Below are positions 10,034 through 21,952 of a stretch of DNA of 64,000 nt, in pieces. The notes beneath the pieces were generated by a model that was not told the origin of the DNA, did not search any database, and saw only the letters and a program-made list of their open reading frames with translations. Each line of letters starts with the position of its first letter. The first letter of the stretch is position 1. This DNA comes from Salvia splendens (lineage: Eukaryota; Streptophyta; Magnoliopsida; Lamiales; Lamiaceae), in assembly GCF_004379255.2 (NCBI RefSeq), contig NC_056037.1, forward strand, positions 35,871,012-35,935,011. The letters are read 5' to 3'. The position numbers and the translations under genes were made by a program.

Positions 10034-10632
10034 TGATGATGTGGCGAATTTTTGATGGGAGTAAATGCAAGTAATAAATGATCACAACACTGAAAATTAC
10101 GTGGTTCGATTTACTGAGGTAAATCTACGTCCACGGGAAGAAAAGAGGGCAAATTTGTATTGCTTGGTCTCGCTTACAGATTACAATACTGATTTGCTAT
10201 AAGATTCAGGATCTAGAGAGCTTAACCCCTGTCTATCTGATCTAGGTTCTATTTATACATTGAACTAAGATCGTGGTTTGCAGCACCACTCACTAGATCG
10301 TGGATGGTTGATAACTGCTTAACACCACTAAATAGATCGTGGGTGTAATGGAGGTCGTGGAGATCCTGCATGGGTCCACTATCTCCTTGTTCGGTCGAAC
10401 ACTGAGACCGAACTGCTGAACTTTGCCGATTAGCTTTTGCCGATCTGAGAGTAGAGCTTGATTGGTTGGCTTTTACCGAGCTGTAGGCTGCGACCGAACT
10501 CTTTGGTTGTGCCGAACCGAACTCTTTGGTCATGCCGAACTGATACTCTTTCTTGGGTTTTGGGCTGATGGGCCGTCACTGTTATTGGGCTCGCAACTAG
10601 GGTTTAGTTGTTTAGTTCGTACCCCATCACCA
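10034..10632 (-). repeat. 5' LTR of Tat element
   Basis: 599 bp, TG...CA on the minus strand, bounded on the left by the primer site and on the right by where likeness to 1-527 ends (after ACCCCATCACCA). It would carry the element's promoter. Confidence 0.93.
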
Positions 10633-10912
10633 AACATGAATAAATGACGCATCATAGGACAGGGAAAGCATCTCGAAATTAGTTGAGAATTGATAGACAT
10701 TTTTTTTTCATGAGTTCTAAGATTAAAAAAATGTGGAGTTAAAGTGGAAAATAGAGAGAGAAAAATAATACTCCGTACATGAAATGATACTGCTATAATA
10801 TAATAAATAATTGAATTGAAAAAAGAATAAAGTAATATATATATGTTGATTTTTTTTCAAAAGAAAATAACTTATTATAATGAATAATGGTATGATAAAA
10901 AAAAGAATATGA
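10633..10912. other. AT-rich spacer between two transposons
   Basis: No coding likeness. Long A/T runs and short low-complexity stretches only. Confidence 0.6.
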
Positions 10913-10920
10913 CTCTGGAT

Positions 10921-11322
10921 TAGGGTTGGAACGGTACGGTATACCGCGCTGAAATGGCCATACCGCATACCGTACCGTGCGGTATGACAAAAAACCATAC
11001 CTTTACCGTACCGCTTTTGTCGGTATACCGCACCAAAATTTAGATATCGTTACCGTACCGCTTTTGTCGGTATACTGTACCGTGATTTCGGTATACCGTG
11101 ATTTCCGGTATATACCGCAATTGCGGTATACCGTGTTATTTGCGGTATATATACGGCAATTGCGGTATAACGCGGTATACCGCAGTATATACAAAATGCA
11201 TACCTTTATCGCACCTAAAACTGTCGGTACGGTATGATACCGTACCGAAAAGTACGGTATACCAAAAATTCAGTATTTTCGATACGGTAAGTGCGGTATT
11301 TCGGTATATTTTCCCAGCCCTA
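10921..11322. mobile_element. hAT-type MITE with 8-bp target duplication
   Basis: 402 bp with imperfect inverted ends TAGGGTTGG and CCAGCCCTA. It is flanked on both sides by the exact 8-bp duplication CTCTGGAT (10913-10920 and 11323-11330), the length made by hAT transposases. The inside is built almost wholly of permutations of CGGTATACCG and GGTACGGTA, so it can fold on itself extensively. There is no transposase, so it must have been moved in trans. Open frames over it are by-products of the repeats. Confidence 0.88.
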
Positions 11323-11330
11323 CTCTGGAT

Positions 11331-12740
11331 GGCCGAGTGAGCATAATTATATTTTGTTGTTTTGATTTAAACACGTACCATATTTAATTTTAAAAATCTA
11401 TCACTTTTCATACATTAATATCAAAATACCATATTCCGTGTGAATTAATCAAAGTAGAGAAATTGTGAAAATTTATTCATAAATATATGTGGGGGAATGC
11501 ATTATGCTTAACAAAGTAAAGGATATTACCAAAGTGAATTGTATCAAAGATTATACTATTCACAATCTAACATTGTCTTATTAATAGTACCATATATCTA
11601 TAAAATTATGTACTATGTTTAACTATTAAGAATCAAGTGAAAATTAGGATTCTAAATTCTAAACATTTAATAACTTTTGACGTTGAATTCTAAATTATTT
11701 TAAGATGAGATTATTTTTAAAGAGAAACAACTAAACTGAAAAAGACTCACTCTTTTAGGAAGACGTATGAGATCTAAGCTCAAATTCCATTTTTTGGCAT
11801 TTTCAGTCGTTTTCATGTTTGGATAATTATTTAATGCGTGTAAATACTTAGGTTTTGTGTTTGCAGTAAACTTCATATTTCATTAATGAGTAATTATTGT
11901 CTAAATGGTTATGCGTTATATCATCTCATTTGTCAATTGTCAATATCCTGGAAATGATCACTCTTCACCTAATAAGTAGGAGTAGATATTTAGATTAACC
12001 TCTATTGGTGGTTTCATCATCAGACGAATTATACAATGATTATGTGTCTGAGTAATTTATTTTGCACATCGGTTATCTGTATTTAAATAATATTGATTTT
12101 GTAGTTAAGTACCCATAACATATAACCAAAAATTGTCAATTTGAAGTCGAAATCACTTATTTGGCTGGTTATGGTTTCAATTTTGAATTGAAACTTTATG
12201 GGCGGACTACGATTTAGGGCAACACAAGAATCGAGAAATAGTGTAGTTTAATTAAATATTCAGTTTGATGGTTAAGCTTGTGATTGATAATTTGATTTGC
12301 ACTCTAATTATTCGATTGTATAGTTATTTATCACTCAAAACCTGGGTAAATTATTTAATCATAAGTATTATAGGTGTGGATGAGTGACATATGACATTTA
12401 TAAGGGCTCGTTTGAATGATTAACGACAATAAGAATATGACGAATAACAATTAATTTTTTTTATTTTATTTCAATAAAACACTTTTATGAAGCTCAAGAT
12501 GGTAGGCCAAGCCTCATGGTCTGAAAATGTTAACTCATTTTTGTGTAAAATCTATCCCATAAATTTGGCAAAGTTGCGTATTGTTTCAACAAGAAATCCT
12601 TAAATGTCCTCTCCTATCACTTTAAATCTCCCACTCGTAACTTCAATTCATTTAAAAAAGAAATAAATTGAGGATACACAATAAAAACTTAGAAATTAGA
12701 ATCTTGAAAACCTAAATAAAAGGAATCTATAGAAAATAAA
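11331..12740. other. AT-rich intergenic stretch, includes the aquaporin upstream region
   Basis: No open frame with protein likeness, no clear inverted ends and no RNA gene seen. The last few hundred bases presumably hold the promoter of the aquaporin gene, but no element could be assigned with confidence. Confidence 0.5.
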
Positions 12741-12913
12741 AGAAATGGCATTGGAGCTTAAAATAAATATGAATTCAAAAACCCTAACCGTTGCGTCCTA
12801 TCCTCAAACTCCAAGTCTCCAACTGTTTATAACTTCCCTTCCCCTTTCTACACCTTCTTCTTCTTCCCACCAAACCACTCTCTTCACAAACAAAACTTCA
12901 CAACTTTCCAAAA

Positions 12914-13999
12914 ATGTCATCCCTCAAATCCCGTCTGCAACACTGCTTCACTCCCCTCTCTCTCCGATGCTACCTCGCCGAGTTCATCTCCACATTCCTC
13001 TTCGTCTTCGCCTCCGTTGGCGCCGCCACCGCTTCATGTCGGTTCAATCTCTTCCCACAATCGCTCTTTAATTTCCCCCTTTGCATATTCTAACAAACGA
13101 TGAATTTATAGGGAAGATGACGCCGGCCGCGGCCACTGACCCGGCCTCCCTCACGGCCACCGCGGTCGCAAGCGCCTTCGCTCTTTCGGCCGCCATCTAC
13201 ATGGCCGCCGACATCTCCGGCGGCCACGTCAACCCCGCCGTGACGTTTGGGATGGCCGTGGGCGGACACATCACCATCCCGATGGCCGTCTTCTACTCCA
13301 TCGCACAATTGCTCGGATCCGTCATGTCTTGCCTTCTCCTTAAAACCATGACCGTTGGACAGGTTTTCTTACGGATTTGTTTTTGGATCACTTTATTCTA
13401 AATTGGTGTCAGAGAAATACTAATATTTTGTTTTTACTTTGTCTGTTTATTTATTTATTTATTTATTTATGTGAGATGAGTTTGCAACCTAAAGTATGAC
13501 CGTCGGACAGGTTTCGTATGAATTTGTTTTTGGGTCACTTTATTCTGAAATGGTGTCAATAAATGCTAATACTCCGAATTTTATTTTAAACTTTTCTTGT
13601 TTGTTTATATGTGAGATAAGCTTGCAACCCAATGTACTATGTTTGCAGCAAATCCGGGTCCACAGGATCCCGGACGAGATGACGGGATTCGGCGCGTCGG
13701 TGCTCGAGGGCGTGATGACGTTCGGGCTCGTGTACACGGTGTATGCGTCGAGGAGGGGCGGCGTGGTGGGGCCGTTGGCGGTCGGGTTCATGTTAGGCGC
13801 GAACGTGTTGGCGTCCGGGCCTTTCACGGGCGGCTCGATGAATCCGGCGCGCGCGTTTGGGGCGGCCGTTGTGGGAGGGAGTTTCAGGAATCAAGCGGTT
13901 TATTGGGTCGGGCCGTTGATGGGAGCCGCCCTTGCCGGAGTTCTCTACGACAATGTGGTGTTCCCTGTGCCAGTTTCCGAGGCAGTCGTCGATATCTAA
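12914..13999 (+). CDS. TIP5;1: Tonoplast intrinsic protein aquaporin, TIP5;1-like
   Basis: Three exons (12914-13037, 13112-13362, 13649-13999) give 241 residues. The start ATG at 12914 is chosen because the next residues match the family N-terminus ([20 protein letters not shown]); the longer open frame from 12745 is not coding likeness. Both half-helix pore motifs are present: SGGHVNPAV (NPA at 82-84) and [10 protein letters not shown] (NPA at 190-192). Six membrane segments can be seen. The sequence is closest to TIP5;1 ([22 protein letters not shown]). TIP5 proteins conduct water and small solutes and in Arabidopsis are pollen-linked; that expression is not shown here. Visible selectivity-filter residues are Ser62, Gly187 and Arg193; Arabidopsis TIP5;1 as I recall it has Asn and Cys at the first and last of these. 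Exon 1 uses a donor of the form T|GTCGGT. Confidence 0.88.
13348..13645 (+). repeat. Diverged tandem duplication of exon 2 end plus intron, period ~148 bp
   Basis: The end of aquaporin exon 2 (ATGACCGTTGGACAG plus donor) and the following intron are repeated from 13496 (ATGACCGTCGGACAG then GTTT). Similarity continues through TGTTTTTGG(A/G)TCACTTTATTCT to GCAACC(T/C)AA(A/T)GT. The second copy holds a decoy splice donor within intron 2. A TTTA microsatellite (about 13446-13474) lies in the first copy. Confidence 0.85.
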
Positions 14000-14940
14000 G
14001 TTACTTGTAAATAAGTTAGTGTAAAGTTGAATTTAGTGTTGTTCGTGTGTTGTATTTAGCCTTTGAATCAAATGGTTGTTTTTGTCGCACATGTCGAATC
14101 TGATAGACTATTAGGTTGTGTTTGGTTATGTAGGAATAGATAGAACATGTTGGATGGAGAGTACTTCAGTCATTTTTATGTGTTTGTTTTCTTAGTTTGG
14201 GCTAACTTTGGTCTCGAAAATATATCACGGGCTTGTTTGGGCACACTAAAAATGCAATATTAGGAACTCACAGAATTGTTATATCATGAAACCACAAATG
14301 CCCACACCCTCTCTACCTTCCCTTCCCTTCCCCTCTCTATCGTTTATGTTTCACCGTCGGTTACCCCTTCCTCTCTTCTTCACGGCAAAATCGTCTCCTT
14401 CTCAATTCATTTTCTTTTCGACTCGGTTTGCGTTTTGATTTGTGTTGATTTGCATATCAATTTGATTGTTAGTTCGTTCTTAAATTTGGCATAGACTTCT
14501 GTAGAATTTGAATTGAATCTATTATTTCTTTAAATTTGGCATAGATTTTTGTTTAATTTGAATTGAATTGTGTGGCAAGGTGGAAATAAACCGGCGCTTG
14601 TTCAATTATTTTGATTATAGATACCATATTCTATTAATCAGTAAAAGCATTGAATAAAATTACTTAAGAGAATGTTAGTTTAGCTAATCAAACCATAATT
14701 AACCAATCTAAGATTCCTTGCAAAGAATATAAATAAATATAGGAAGCACATTTTCGTGCCAAACAAATCATAAAACTCATCTTGACTACAACTCAAAAAT
14801 CCTATCCCGGGATAATTTTCTTATTATACCCACCCCATAAAACCAAACGAGCCTCACTATAATACGTACATTTTCAAAATTCAGATCAAACAAACACTAC
14901 ATAACAATAATATTACACTTGGTGATATCCAAGCTTCAAG
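14000..14940. other. Intergenic stretch; possible non-autonomous TIR element near 14229-14854
   Basis: GGGCTTGTTTGGG near 14229 and the inverted CCAAACGAGCC near 14853 could be the ends of a small DNA transposon, and TCAC flanks both sides, but the duplication is too short and imperfect to be sure. Inside are a CT-rich stretch and a direct repeat of TTAAATTTGGCATAGA (near 14480 and 14531). No gene is seen. Confidence 0.3.
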
Positions 14941-15291
14941 CTAAGAATCCGATCTACTTCTAAACGATTTCCAATCACAGGACGACTTGTTAAAGAACTT
15001 CCCACCCTTCCTCCCAACCCCGATCCCGGCAAGACCCGAGCAAAGCCGGCTTCTCGAATCCGGCTCCCATCTCAACTCCGCAAACGCAGTCGAAACCTCC
15101 GGATTGATTTCTTCATCCTTTATATTATTACAAGCCACCACTTTCAAGCTCCTGAGCTCGCTCCACCCCACGATCACGCTCTCCAGCCCGTGCGCGGTCA
15201 GCAACGTGCACCCCTGGATCGACAGACTCCTCACCCTCCTCAAACCAGCCGCGGCCCCAAACACCTCATCACTCAGACCCCAGCAGCTCTG

Positions 15292-15296
15292 CAGCA
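15292..15296. other. Target site duplication of Athila element (left)
   Basis: CAGCA here and again at 25608-25612 directly flank the two LTR ends: the 5-bp duplication left by integrase. Confidence 0.93.
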
Positions 15297-16625
15297 TGAT
15301 GTGTAAAAATCGAGTTCAATTATCAAGTGTATTATCACACAAGTCGATTTAATAAACTCTAATATTACAGCAATACTGCAAGAATACAGTGTCGATTGTA
15401 ATACTTCGAGTGTCGATCCACAGGGAAGGTAAAGATTAGTTAACTCCAAAATTAAGAAAACACATAAAAAAAAGTATTTTGTTTTGAAGATTTTGATTTC
15501 CAAAAGTTATCGACAAAATAAAGCTACAAGTTAACTAAAGGAAGACTATTCGAACGGGAAAATATGTCACTCCAAGTTGCTCACTAGGCTTGTATTGTTC
15601 TACACCTTTAACAATGAAACATACGAAGGGATTAAACACATCAACCTAATCACGTACACTGAACATGTTTGTGACGTATAATTCACAGTCAGCTGAACAC
15701 TTGTTCCATGAATTAATTTTCAAAGATATTAAACTCCTGCGGAAGCGCGGGAGTAAAAGATCCTCTACTATAATCTCCTACTTAATCCACTATCAAATTA
15801 TCCTCTTAACAATTCTAATTCGATAGCAATCCAACAATCAATCATTCCTAAACTATGTTAAAGAGACAATAGCAAAGGAATTAACATCACTACATTATTA
15901 GCCAAAAACAAAGTGAATAAATATTGAGCACATTGTTGGACACAAACATATGATATCAATGGTGTAAAAACATCCATACAACGCCTAGATTACAACTCGG
16001 AGCAACATAGAGAGCTTAGCCTAGAAACATGGTGAAATATGCAATGAAAACCGTAGAAAGCTTGCTCTCGTTGAGTGGAATTGAGATTCTGAAACGGAGC
16101 GTCGGAATGATGGCAGAAACTCTGAATTCGCCGCCACCTCTTTCCTCAATTTTTTTGGTGTATCATTAAAGCTCCCTCACGTCACATCTATCTCTCTCTC
16201 CCCACCTTTTTTCTTTTTCTAATCCTCCTGCCAACTCTCCCTTTTTCTCTTGTCACGTCCCATCCGTTCCCTTTACACATTTTTCAAACCGCCACAAAAC
16301 TGCAATATAGCAGTTAAAATGAACTACCCGGCCGGGTTTATTTTACAGCTGAAAATTAACCCGGCCGGGTACCTTATTTTGACCACTTTCTGGAATCTTC
16401 GCGTTCTAAACATCACACCCGGCCGGGTTAATTATTAGGCATAAAATTCACCCGGCCGGGTGGCCAATTTTGAGAGCTTTCTGGACAGCTTTTCACCCTC
16501 CGAGCTTCCTTCTTTGTTTCACCATTTACTCCTCTTCCTACACCATAAAACACACTTTTGCAAGCATCAAACTATATAAATCATGTAAAGTTATGGGAAT
16601 AACAATGTAAATTTGATTCACATCA
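15297..16625 (-). repeat. 3' LTR of Athila element
   Basis: 1329 bp, starts TGATGTGTAA and ends TTCACATCA on the plus strand, so both ends share the inverted TGATGTG/CACATCA. Carries four copies of the palindrome ACCCGGCCGGGT at 16326, 16359, 16417 and 16450. Confidence 0.95.
16326..16461. repeat. Four copies of palindrome ACCCGGCCGGGT in the LTR
   Basis: Perfect 12-bp palindromes start at 16326, 16359, 16417 and 16450, with uneven spacing, in otherwise AT-rich sequence. The right LTR has the same set near 25308-25443 with the third copy changed by one base. Each offers several CpG sites and a symmetric protein-binding layout. Confidence 0.9.
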
Positions 16626-18307
16626 AATACCCCCAAACTTATTTACTTGCTCGTCCTCGGGCAAGATCATATAAAACACAACACTTTGAAGCTCAACTCA
16701 CAAAAGTTTTTTTTCAGAAGTTTTTTTTTTTTATAAGAATGAATCACGTAGAGACATGAATGACAAAGTCGAGACCCCCAACAATTTCAATCAAGATTTC
16801 CCACTCTCATGAACCATCACTTATCAACTTAGAACTTCAAGTCAAGGTGCATTTCAAAGTAAGTCCAAACATGTGATCAAACAACTCAAACCGTCATCAT
16901 TGACTCGTCAAGCATTACTTACCACATAGACTCACGGATTTCAAATCAAACTTCATTAACTCTACCAAGTTATTTACAAAGCATCCACAAGCATCAACAA
17001 AAAGGTACAAGGTCTTAATTCAAGGTTGTAATGGGGCTAGGGATGAGGTAGGATAAATATGGATAGTGAGCTCAAAGGCTACACATTTGAGTGCCAAATT
17101 CTTCCCTCCTACAACTTCCTTCCAAAGATCAAACAACAAAATATTACAACCAACTCTCACTCCCCCAAACTTGAGATCAAATCTAGACAAGATTACATAT
17201 TACACAAATAGAAGCTCTTACTTTATTTCACAACTTTTTTTTTTCTTCTTCTTTCATTTTTTTTTCTAAACAAGACCTCGACTCTTGCAAATTTGGAGGT
17301 CGTCTTTTTCTTTCTTTTTGTTTTTTTTTTCTCTAAGAACTTCATTCTTTTCACTTATACATTACATCAAGTCTAAAAATGTCTACACTTTTGCAATACA
17401 CCACCCAACACTCAACATTCAACCACCCAGCTCAAATTAGTATTTAGCACCCAAATAGTAGCAAGGTCTTTCGATGAGGCTAAAATGAGGCTTATTTAAT
17501 TGGCTAAGTGATAGGCTAAGTGTTTACACAAATAATAGGGAATTAGCTCAAAGTGGCTTCTAGGGGATCATTTGATGGACTAGGCATGTGATTATTTGGC
17601 CATAGAGTTCATCCTAGTGCCTTATCCTCCCAAATCGTTGACACAAACGAACGCAAGCACTTCACTCGATAAAGCAAATCAACCCAAAATAATTTCCACA
17701 AGACATGCGATTTTCATACTCTCCTCAACTCAAGAAATCGGATGTAATCATGACATGCTCTTTCAAATAAATTCATGCACCCATTCCATTCATCCTAAGC
17801 TTCAAAGTTCAAATAAAATCAAGCAAGATTTCCCAACCAGAAAGCTGAAGATCTAACATGCACCCGTCAAATACATGATTCAAAACACATTTAACATAAA
17901 ATACACCCAAGAAACATGCATCATGCATAAATCAACCCCCCCAAACTTGAATGCATCATTGTCCCCAATGCATGCAAAGAAGAACATTAAAAGTAAAGGG
18001 AAAGAGAACTCCCCCAAACTTGGCGTGACGTCCATAATGCATTCAGGTGGGCGGGTGGGTGTAAAAATCCTCTGCAGGTGTGCTTCCTCCTAAGCTCCAA
18101 TCCAATCTCCATGATGCTCCTAAAAAGAGAACAAAAACTACAAAAAGAAACACTCAATTCAAAATAAATGTTAGAGGAAAGAATTGAGCAAACAAAAACC
18201 CCCAACATATGAAATCAAAAATAAAAGAAAAAAAAAAAAAAACTTGGGTTGCCTCCCAATCAGCGCCTTTGTTTATAGTCGTTGGCTCGACCTTCTTCAT
18301 TCTTGAT
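16626..18307 (-). other. Non-coding 3' region of Athila element, with polypurine tract at its left end
   Basis: Lies between the pol stop and the 3' LTR, where Athila elements often carry an env-like frame. Only short frames are present and none shows protein likeness. The strand beside the LTR reads AGTTTGGGGGTATT on the minus strand, a plausible polypurine tract (16626-16639). Poly-T and poly-A runs are frequent. Confidence 0.7.
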
Positions 18308-21300
18308 CTACACTCTTGAGTCCACTAGTGTAGTCACTTCCTCTGTCTCCATGGCTCCTTCAACTCCAACATAGGCCTTCAAACGTTGGCCATTCACCTT
18401 CCAAATGCTACCATTCTTCTGATCCCGAACATCCACAGCACCATAGGGGTATAACTTGTGCACCACATAAGGACCCCACCATCTAGACTTGAGCTTGCCC
18501 GGAAACAGTTTAAGCCGAGAGTTGTACAAAAGGACCAGTTGTCCCTCATGGAATTGACGAGGCTTAATGGCTGCATCGTGAATCTTCTTAGCACGCTCTT
18601 TGTAGAGATCAACGCTCTCATATGCATGGAGCCTAAACTCATCCATCTCGTTCATATCGCACATCCTCTTCTCGGCTGCAGCATCATAATCCAAATTGAG
18701 TTTTTGCAAAGCCCAAAAAGCTTTATGCTCAAGCTCTACCGGCAAATGGCAAGCCTTCCCAAAGACCAATTTGTATGGCGAAGTTCCAATCGGGGTCTTG
18801 TACGCCGTTCGATATGCCCACAAAGCATCATCTAACTTTTGAGCCCAATCCTTCCGAGACGGCCTTACAACTTTCTCAAGCACCCGCTTTATCTCACGAT
18901 TAGAGACTTCAACTTGACCACTTGTTTGGGGATGATAAGGGGTAGCAACCTTGTGTTGGACACCATACTTTCCTAGGAGGTTTTCAAACAATTTGTTGCA
19001 AAAATGAGTTCCTCCATCACTGATAATAGCTCGTGGTGTCCCAAAGCGGTTAAAGATGTGATTTTTGATAAACTTCAACACCACTTTGGCATCATTGGTT
19101 GCCGAGGCCACTGCCTCTACCCACTTAGAAACATAATCAACAGCAACGAGAATGTATTGCTGCCCATTAGACTTGGGAAACGGTCCCATGAAGTCTATTC
19201 CCCAAACATCAAATAGTTCTACCTCGTGAATGTTATTCATCGGCATTTCATTTCTCCACGAGATATTGCCGGTTCTTTGGCAACTGTCACATCTCTCTAC
19301 ATAAGCTTTTGCATCCTTGAAGATCGATGGCCAAAAGAATCCGGACTGAAGCACTTTAAAAGCCGTTCGTCGTGCTCCAAAGTGGCCGCCATACAACGAA
19401 TCATGGCATGCAGACAAAATCTGAAGGTGCTCATGCTCTCCAACGCACCTTCGAATAACTCCATCACTACAAATGCGGAAGAGAAACGGATCTTCCCAAA
19501 CATACGTGCGGGTGTCACTCAAAAATTTCTTCTTTTGATTAGAAGACAACCCTTCTGGTATAATGCCCGTGACAAGGTAGTTCGCCAAATTGGCAAACCA
19601 CGGCACATATGTTTCCCGAGCCTCCACTTGCAACACTTGCTCGTCGGGAAATTTCTCATTTATCCTTTTCTTTCTTTCATCTTCCGTCTCTTCCAATCCT
19701 TCTAATCTAGACAGATGATCGGCTACCAAATTCTCGGTCCCCTTTTTGTCTTTGATTTCCACATCAAACTCTTGTAATAAGAGGATCCATCTCACCAACC
19801 GAGGCTTTGCATCTTTCTTGTTCATCAAATACTTGATAGCTGAATGGTCCGTGAACACTACCACCTTCGTGCCAAGTAAGTATGCACGAAACTTCTCAAA
19901 GGCGTACACTACTGCTAACATTTCCTTCTCCGTCGTGGTGTAATTTAGTTGAGCTTCGTTGAGTACTTTGCTAGCATAGTAGACGGCATGTAGAACTTTG
20001 TCTCTCCTTTGGCCTAGAACGGCCCCCACAGCATAGTCCAAAGCATCACACATCAGCTCAAACGGCTTTGACCAGTCGGGTGTGATAATAATAGGAGCTT
20101 CGACTAACTTTTTCTTCAACAATTCAAATGCCTCAAGGCATTTCCCATCAAAGACGAACTTGGCATCCTTTTCAAGCAAGTTGCAAAGTGGCTTTGCAAT
20201 CTTTGAAAAATCTTTTATGAACCGTCGGTAGAATCCCGCATGACCAAGGAAACTACGGATGCCCTTCACATTCGTTGGGGGAGGTAACTTCGAGATCACA
20301 TCAATCTTCGCCTTATCCATCTCCAACCCCAACTCCGACACCTTGTGTCCCAACACTATGCCCTCCTTGACCATAAATTGACACTTTTCCCAATTTAGCA
20401 CGAGATTTGACTCCTCACATCTTTGTAGGACCCGTCTCAAGTTTTCTAAGCAAAAGTCAAATGAGGATCCAAAAACGGAGAAATCATCCATGAAGATCTC
20501 CATGATATCTTCATTCATATCGGAAAAAATTGCCATCATGCAACGTTGGAATGTAGCCGGTGCATTACACAAACCAAAAGGCATCCGGCGGAAGGCATAA
20601 GTTCCAATAGGACATGTGAATGTCGTCTTTTCCTGATCTTCCGGGGCAATTGCAATCTGATTGTACCCCGAATACCCATCTAGAAAACAATAATAGGAAT
20701 AACCCGCGATCCTATCGAGCAACTGATCCAGAAATGGCAACGGGAAGTGATCTTTTCTCGTCGCCGTGTTCAACTTTCTATAATCCATGCACACTCTCCA
20801 TGAGTTCACCAATCGAGTTGCCAAAACTTCATTCTTCTCATTGACAGTCACGGTTATTCCCCCTTTCTTTGGTACACATTGCACCGGGCTAACCCACTCA
20901 CTATCGGAAATGGGATAGATCATCCCATATTTCAACAATTTCTTCACTTCTTTTTCAACCACTTCTTGCATAAGTGGGTTCAACCTCCTTTGTCTCTCTC
21001 TTACCGGCTTAGCTCCATCTTCCATCAAGATTTTATGCATGCATATTGCGGGGCTAATTCCTTTGATGTCGGCAATGGACCAACCTAGAGCTTTCTTGTG
21101 TGACTTCAGTAGCTCTATCAACTTCAATTCTTCTTCATCATTCAACATCGCCGATATCACAACCGGTAAAGATTCATCCTCACCAAGGAATGCGTATTTC
21201 AGATTTGTCGGGAGTGGCTTCAATTCTAGCTTTGGTGGTACTTCAATTGAAGGCTGTACATCCGCCACGAAACTATCCACCACACATTCATTCTCAAGAC

Positions 21301-21949
21301 TTGGTTGATCAATTTGAGCATCCTCACTTTCATCAAAATCAAAATCAACTTTAATTGTCGAACCAAAGTCTCTTTCCAAGCTCCCCTTATCATAAACGCT
21401 TCCTTCTATACTTGCCGAGCAACGCATCTTGTCAAAGATACACTTGTCGAGGACATCAACTCTAAAGCACGCTTTTGCATCACTAGGATGCTTCATCGCT
21501 TTCTCCACATTAATGGTCACTTGCTCACCATTAATTCTAAACGTGACTGAGTTGTCCTTTGCTCCTAGCAACACGTCCCCTGTGGCAAGAAACGGTCTGC
21601 CAAACAGAATTGGCACCTCTTTGTCCTCAGGCATATCCAATACTATGAAATCAACGGGGATGACGAACTTATCTACCTTGACCAAGACATCCTCTACTAT
21701 TCCTGTGGGCTTCACAATGGAGTGATCAGCCAATTGTAGAGCAATGTCGATGGGCTCCATTCTGTTCTCCAGTCCAATGGCACGTGCTGTTTTCAACGCC
21801 ATCAGTGAGATCCCCGATCCTTGATCCAATAGACATTTGGTGAAAATTGTGTTGCCTATCTCACAAGGAATCACACAACTTCCCGGATCCCTCTTCTTCA
21901 TGGGCATCATTCCCGAAATCAGTTGTGAGCAATTCATGCTCAATGCCAC
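18308..21949 (-). CDS. pol: Athila pol: protease, reverse transcriptase, RNase H, integrase
   Basis: 1213 residues. The aspartic protease region near residues 25-150 has [14 protein letters not shown] at the active site (catalytic Asp present, DQGSG instead of the common DTGA/DLGAS form). Reverse transcriptase includes [28 protein letters not shown] and FMDDFSVFG. RNase H has [14 protein letters not shown] and [14 protein letters not shown]. Integrase has the zinc site ([21 protein letters not shown]) and the D-D-E core ([33 protein letters not shown]). It follows gag in the same frame after a TGA at 21953-21955, so it is called from the first downstream start for convenience; the family normally makes one polyprotein. 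Confidence 0.93.
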   Translation of the reverse strand: MALSMNCSQLISGMMPMKKRDPGSCVIPCEIGNTIFTKCLLDQGSGISLMALKTARAIGLENRMEPIDIALQLADHSIVKPTGIVEDVLVKVDKFVIPVDFIVLDMPEDKEVPILFGRPFLATGDVLLGAKDNSVTFRINGEQVTINVEKAMKHPSDAKACFRVDVLDKCIFDKMRCSASIEGSVYDKGSLERDFGSTIKVDFDFDESEDAQIDQPSLENECVVDSFVADVQPSIEVPPKLELKPLPTNLKYAFLGEDESLPVVISAMLNDEEELKLIELLKSHKKALGWSIADIKGISPAICMHKILMEDGAKPVRERQRRLNPLMQEVVEKEVKKLLKYGMIYPISDSEWVSPVQCVPKKGGITVTVNEKNEVLATRLVNSWRVCMDYRKLNTATRKDHFPLPFLDQLLDRIAGYSYYCFLDGYSGYNQIAIAPEDQEKTTFTCPIGTYAFRRMPFGLCNAPATFQRCMMAIFSDMNEDIMEIFMDDFSVFGSSFDFCLENLRRVLQRCEESNLVLNWEKCQFMVKEGIVLGHKVSELGLEMDKAKIDVISKLPPPTNVKGIRSFLGHAGFYRRFIKDFSKIAKPLCNLLEKDAKFVFDGKCLEAFELLKKKLVEAPIIITPDWSKPFELMCDALDYAVGAVLGQRRDKVLHAVYYASKVLNEAQLNYTTTEKEMLAVVYAFEKFRAYLLGTKVVVFTDHSAIKYLMNKKDAKPRLVRWILLLQEFDVEIKDKKGTENLVADHLSRLEGLEETEDERKKRINEKFPDEQVLQVEARETYVPWFANLANYLVTGIIPEGLSSNQKKKFLSDTRTYVWEDPFLFRICSDGVIRRCVGEHEHLQILSACHDSLYGGHFGARRTAFKVLQSGFFWPSIFKDAKAYVERCDSCQRTGNISWRNEMPMNNIHEVELFDVWGIDFMGPFPKSNGQQYILVAVDYVSKWVEAVASATNDAKVVLKFIKNHIFNRFGTPRAIISDGGTHFCNKLFENLLGKYGVQHKVATPYHPQTSGQVEVSNREIKRVLEKVVRPSRKDWAQKLDDALWAYRTAYKTPIGTSPYKLVFGKACHLPVELEHKAFWALQKLNLDYDAAAEKRMCDMNEMDEFRLHAYESVDLYKERAKKIHDAAIKPRQFHEGQLVLLYNSRLKLFPGKLKSRWWGPYVVHKLYPYGAVDVRDQKNGSIWKVNGQRLKAYVGVEGAMETEEVTTLVDSRV

Positions 21950-21952
21950 TAT

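Larger units (their letters stand above)
1..10632 (-). mobile_element. Ty3/gypsy LTR retrotransposon, Tat type (3' LTR cut by window start)
   Basis: The element reads on the minus strand: 5' LTR at the right (10034-10632), then primer site, gag-protease, RT-RNaseH-integrase, a long region carrying antisense reading frames, a polypurine tract and the 3' LTR (1-527, first ~64 bases outside the window). Two features place it in the Tat lineage: a second, archaeal-type RNase H after the usual one, and antisense frames between pol and the 3' LTR. The two LTRs are identical from about position 195 to 527 and differ upstream only by a handful of substitutions and two short indels, so the insertion is fairly recent. 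The base pairs following the right LTR are AACAT; the matching left duplication lies outside the window and cannot be checked. Confidence 0.93.

Noticed and set aside
10977..11237. Open frames over the hAT MITE
   Set aside because: They arise from the CGGTATACCG repeats and have repetitive Tyr/Arg/Thr content.
14229..14854. Complete DNA transposon between aquaporin and F-box genes
   Set aside because: End likeness is about eleven bases only and no duplication of a length typical for a known superfamily was found; kept only as a low-confidence note.
16250..16438. 62-codon frame found in both Athila LTRs
   Set aside because: Non-coding LTR sequence; the identity of the two copies is explained by LTR duplication.
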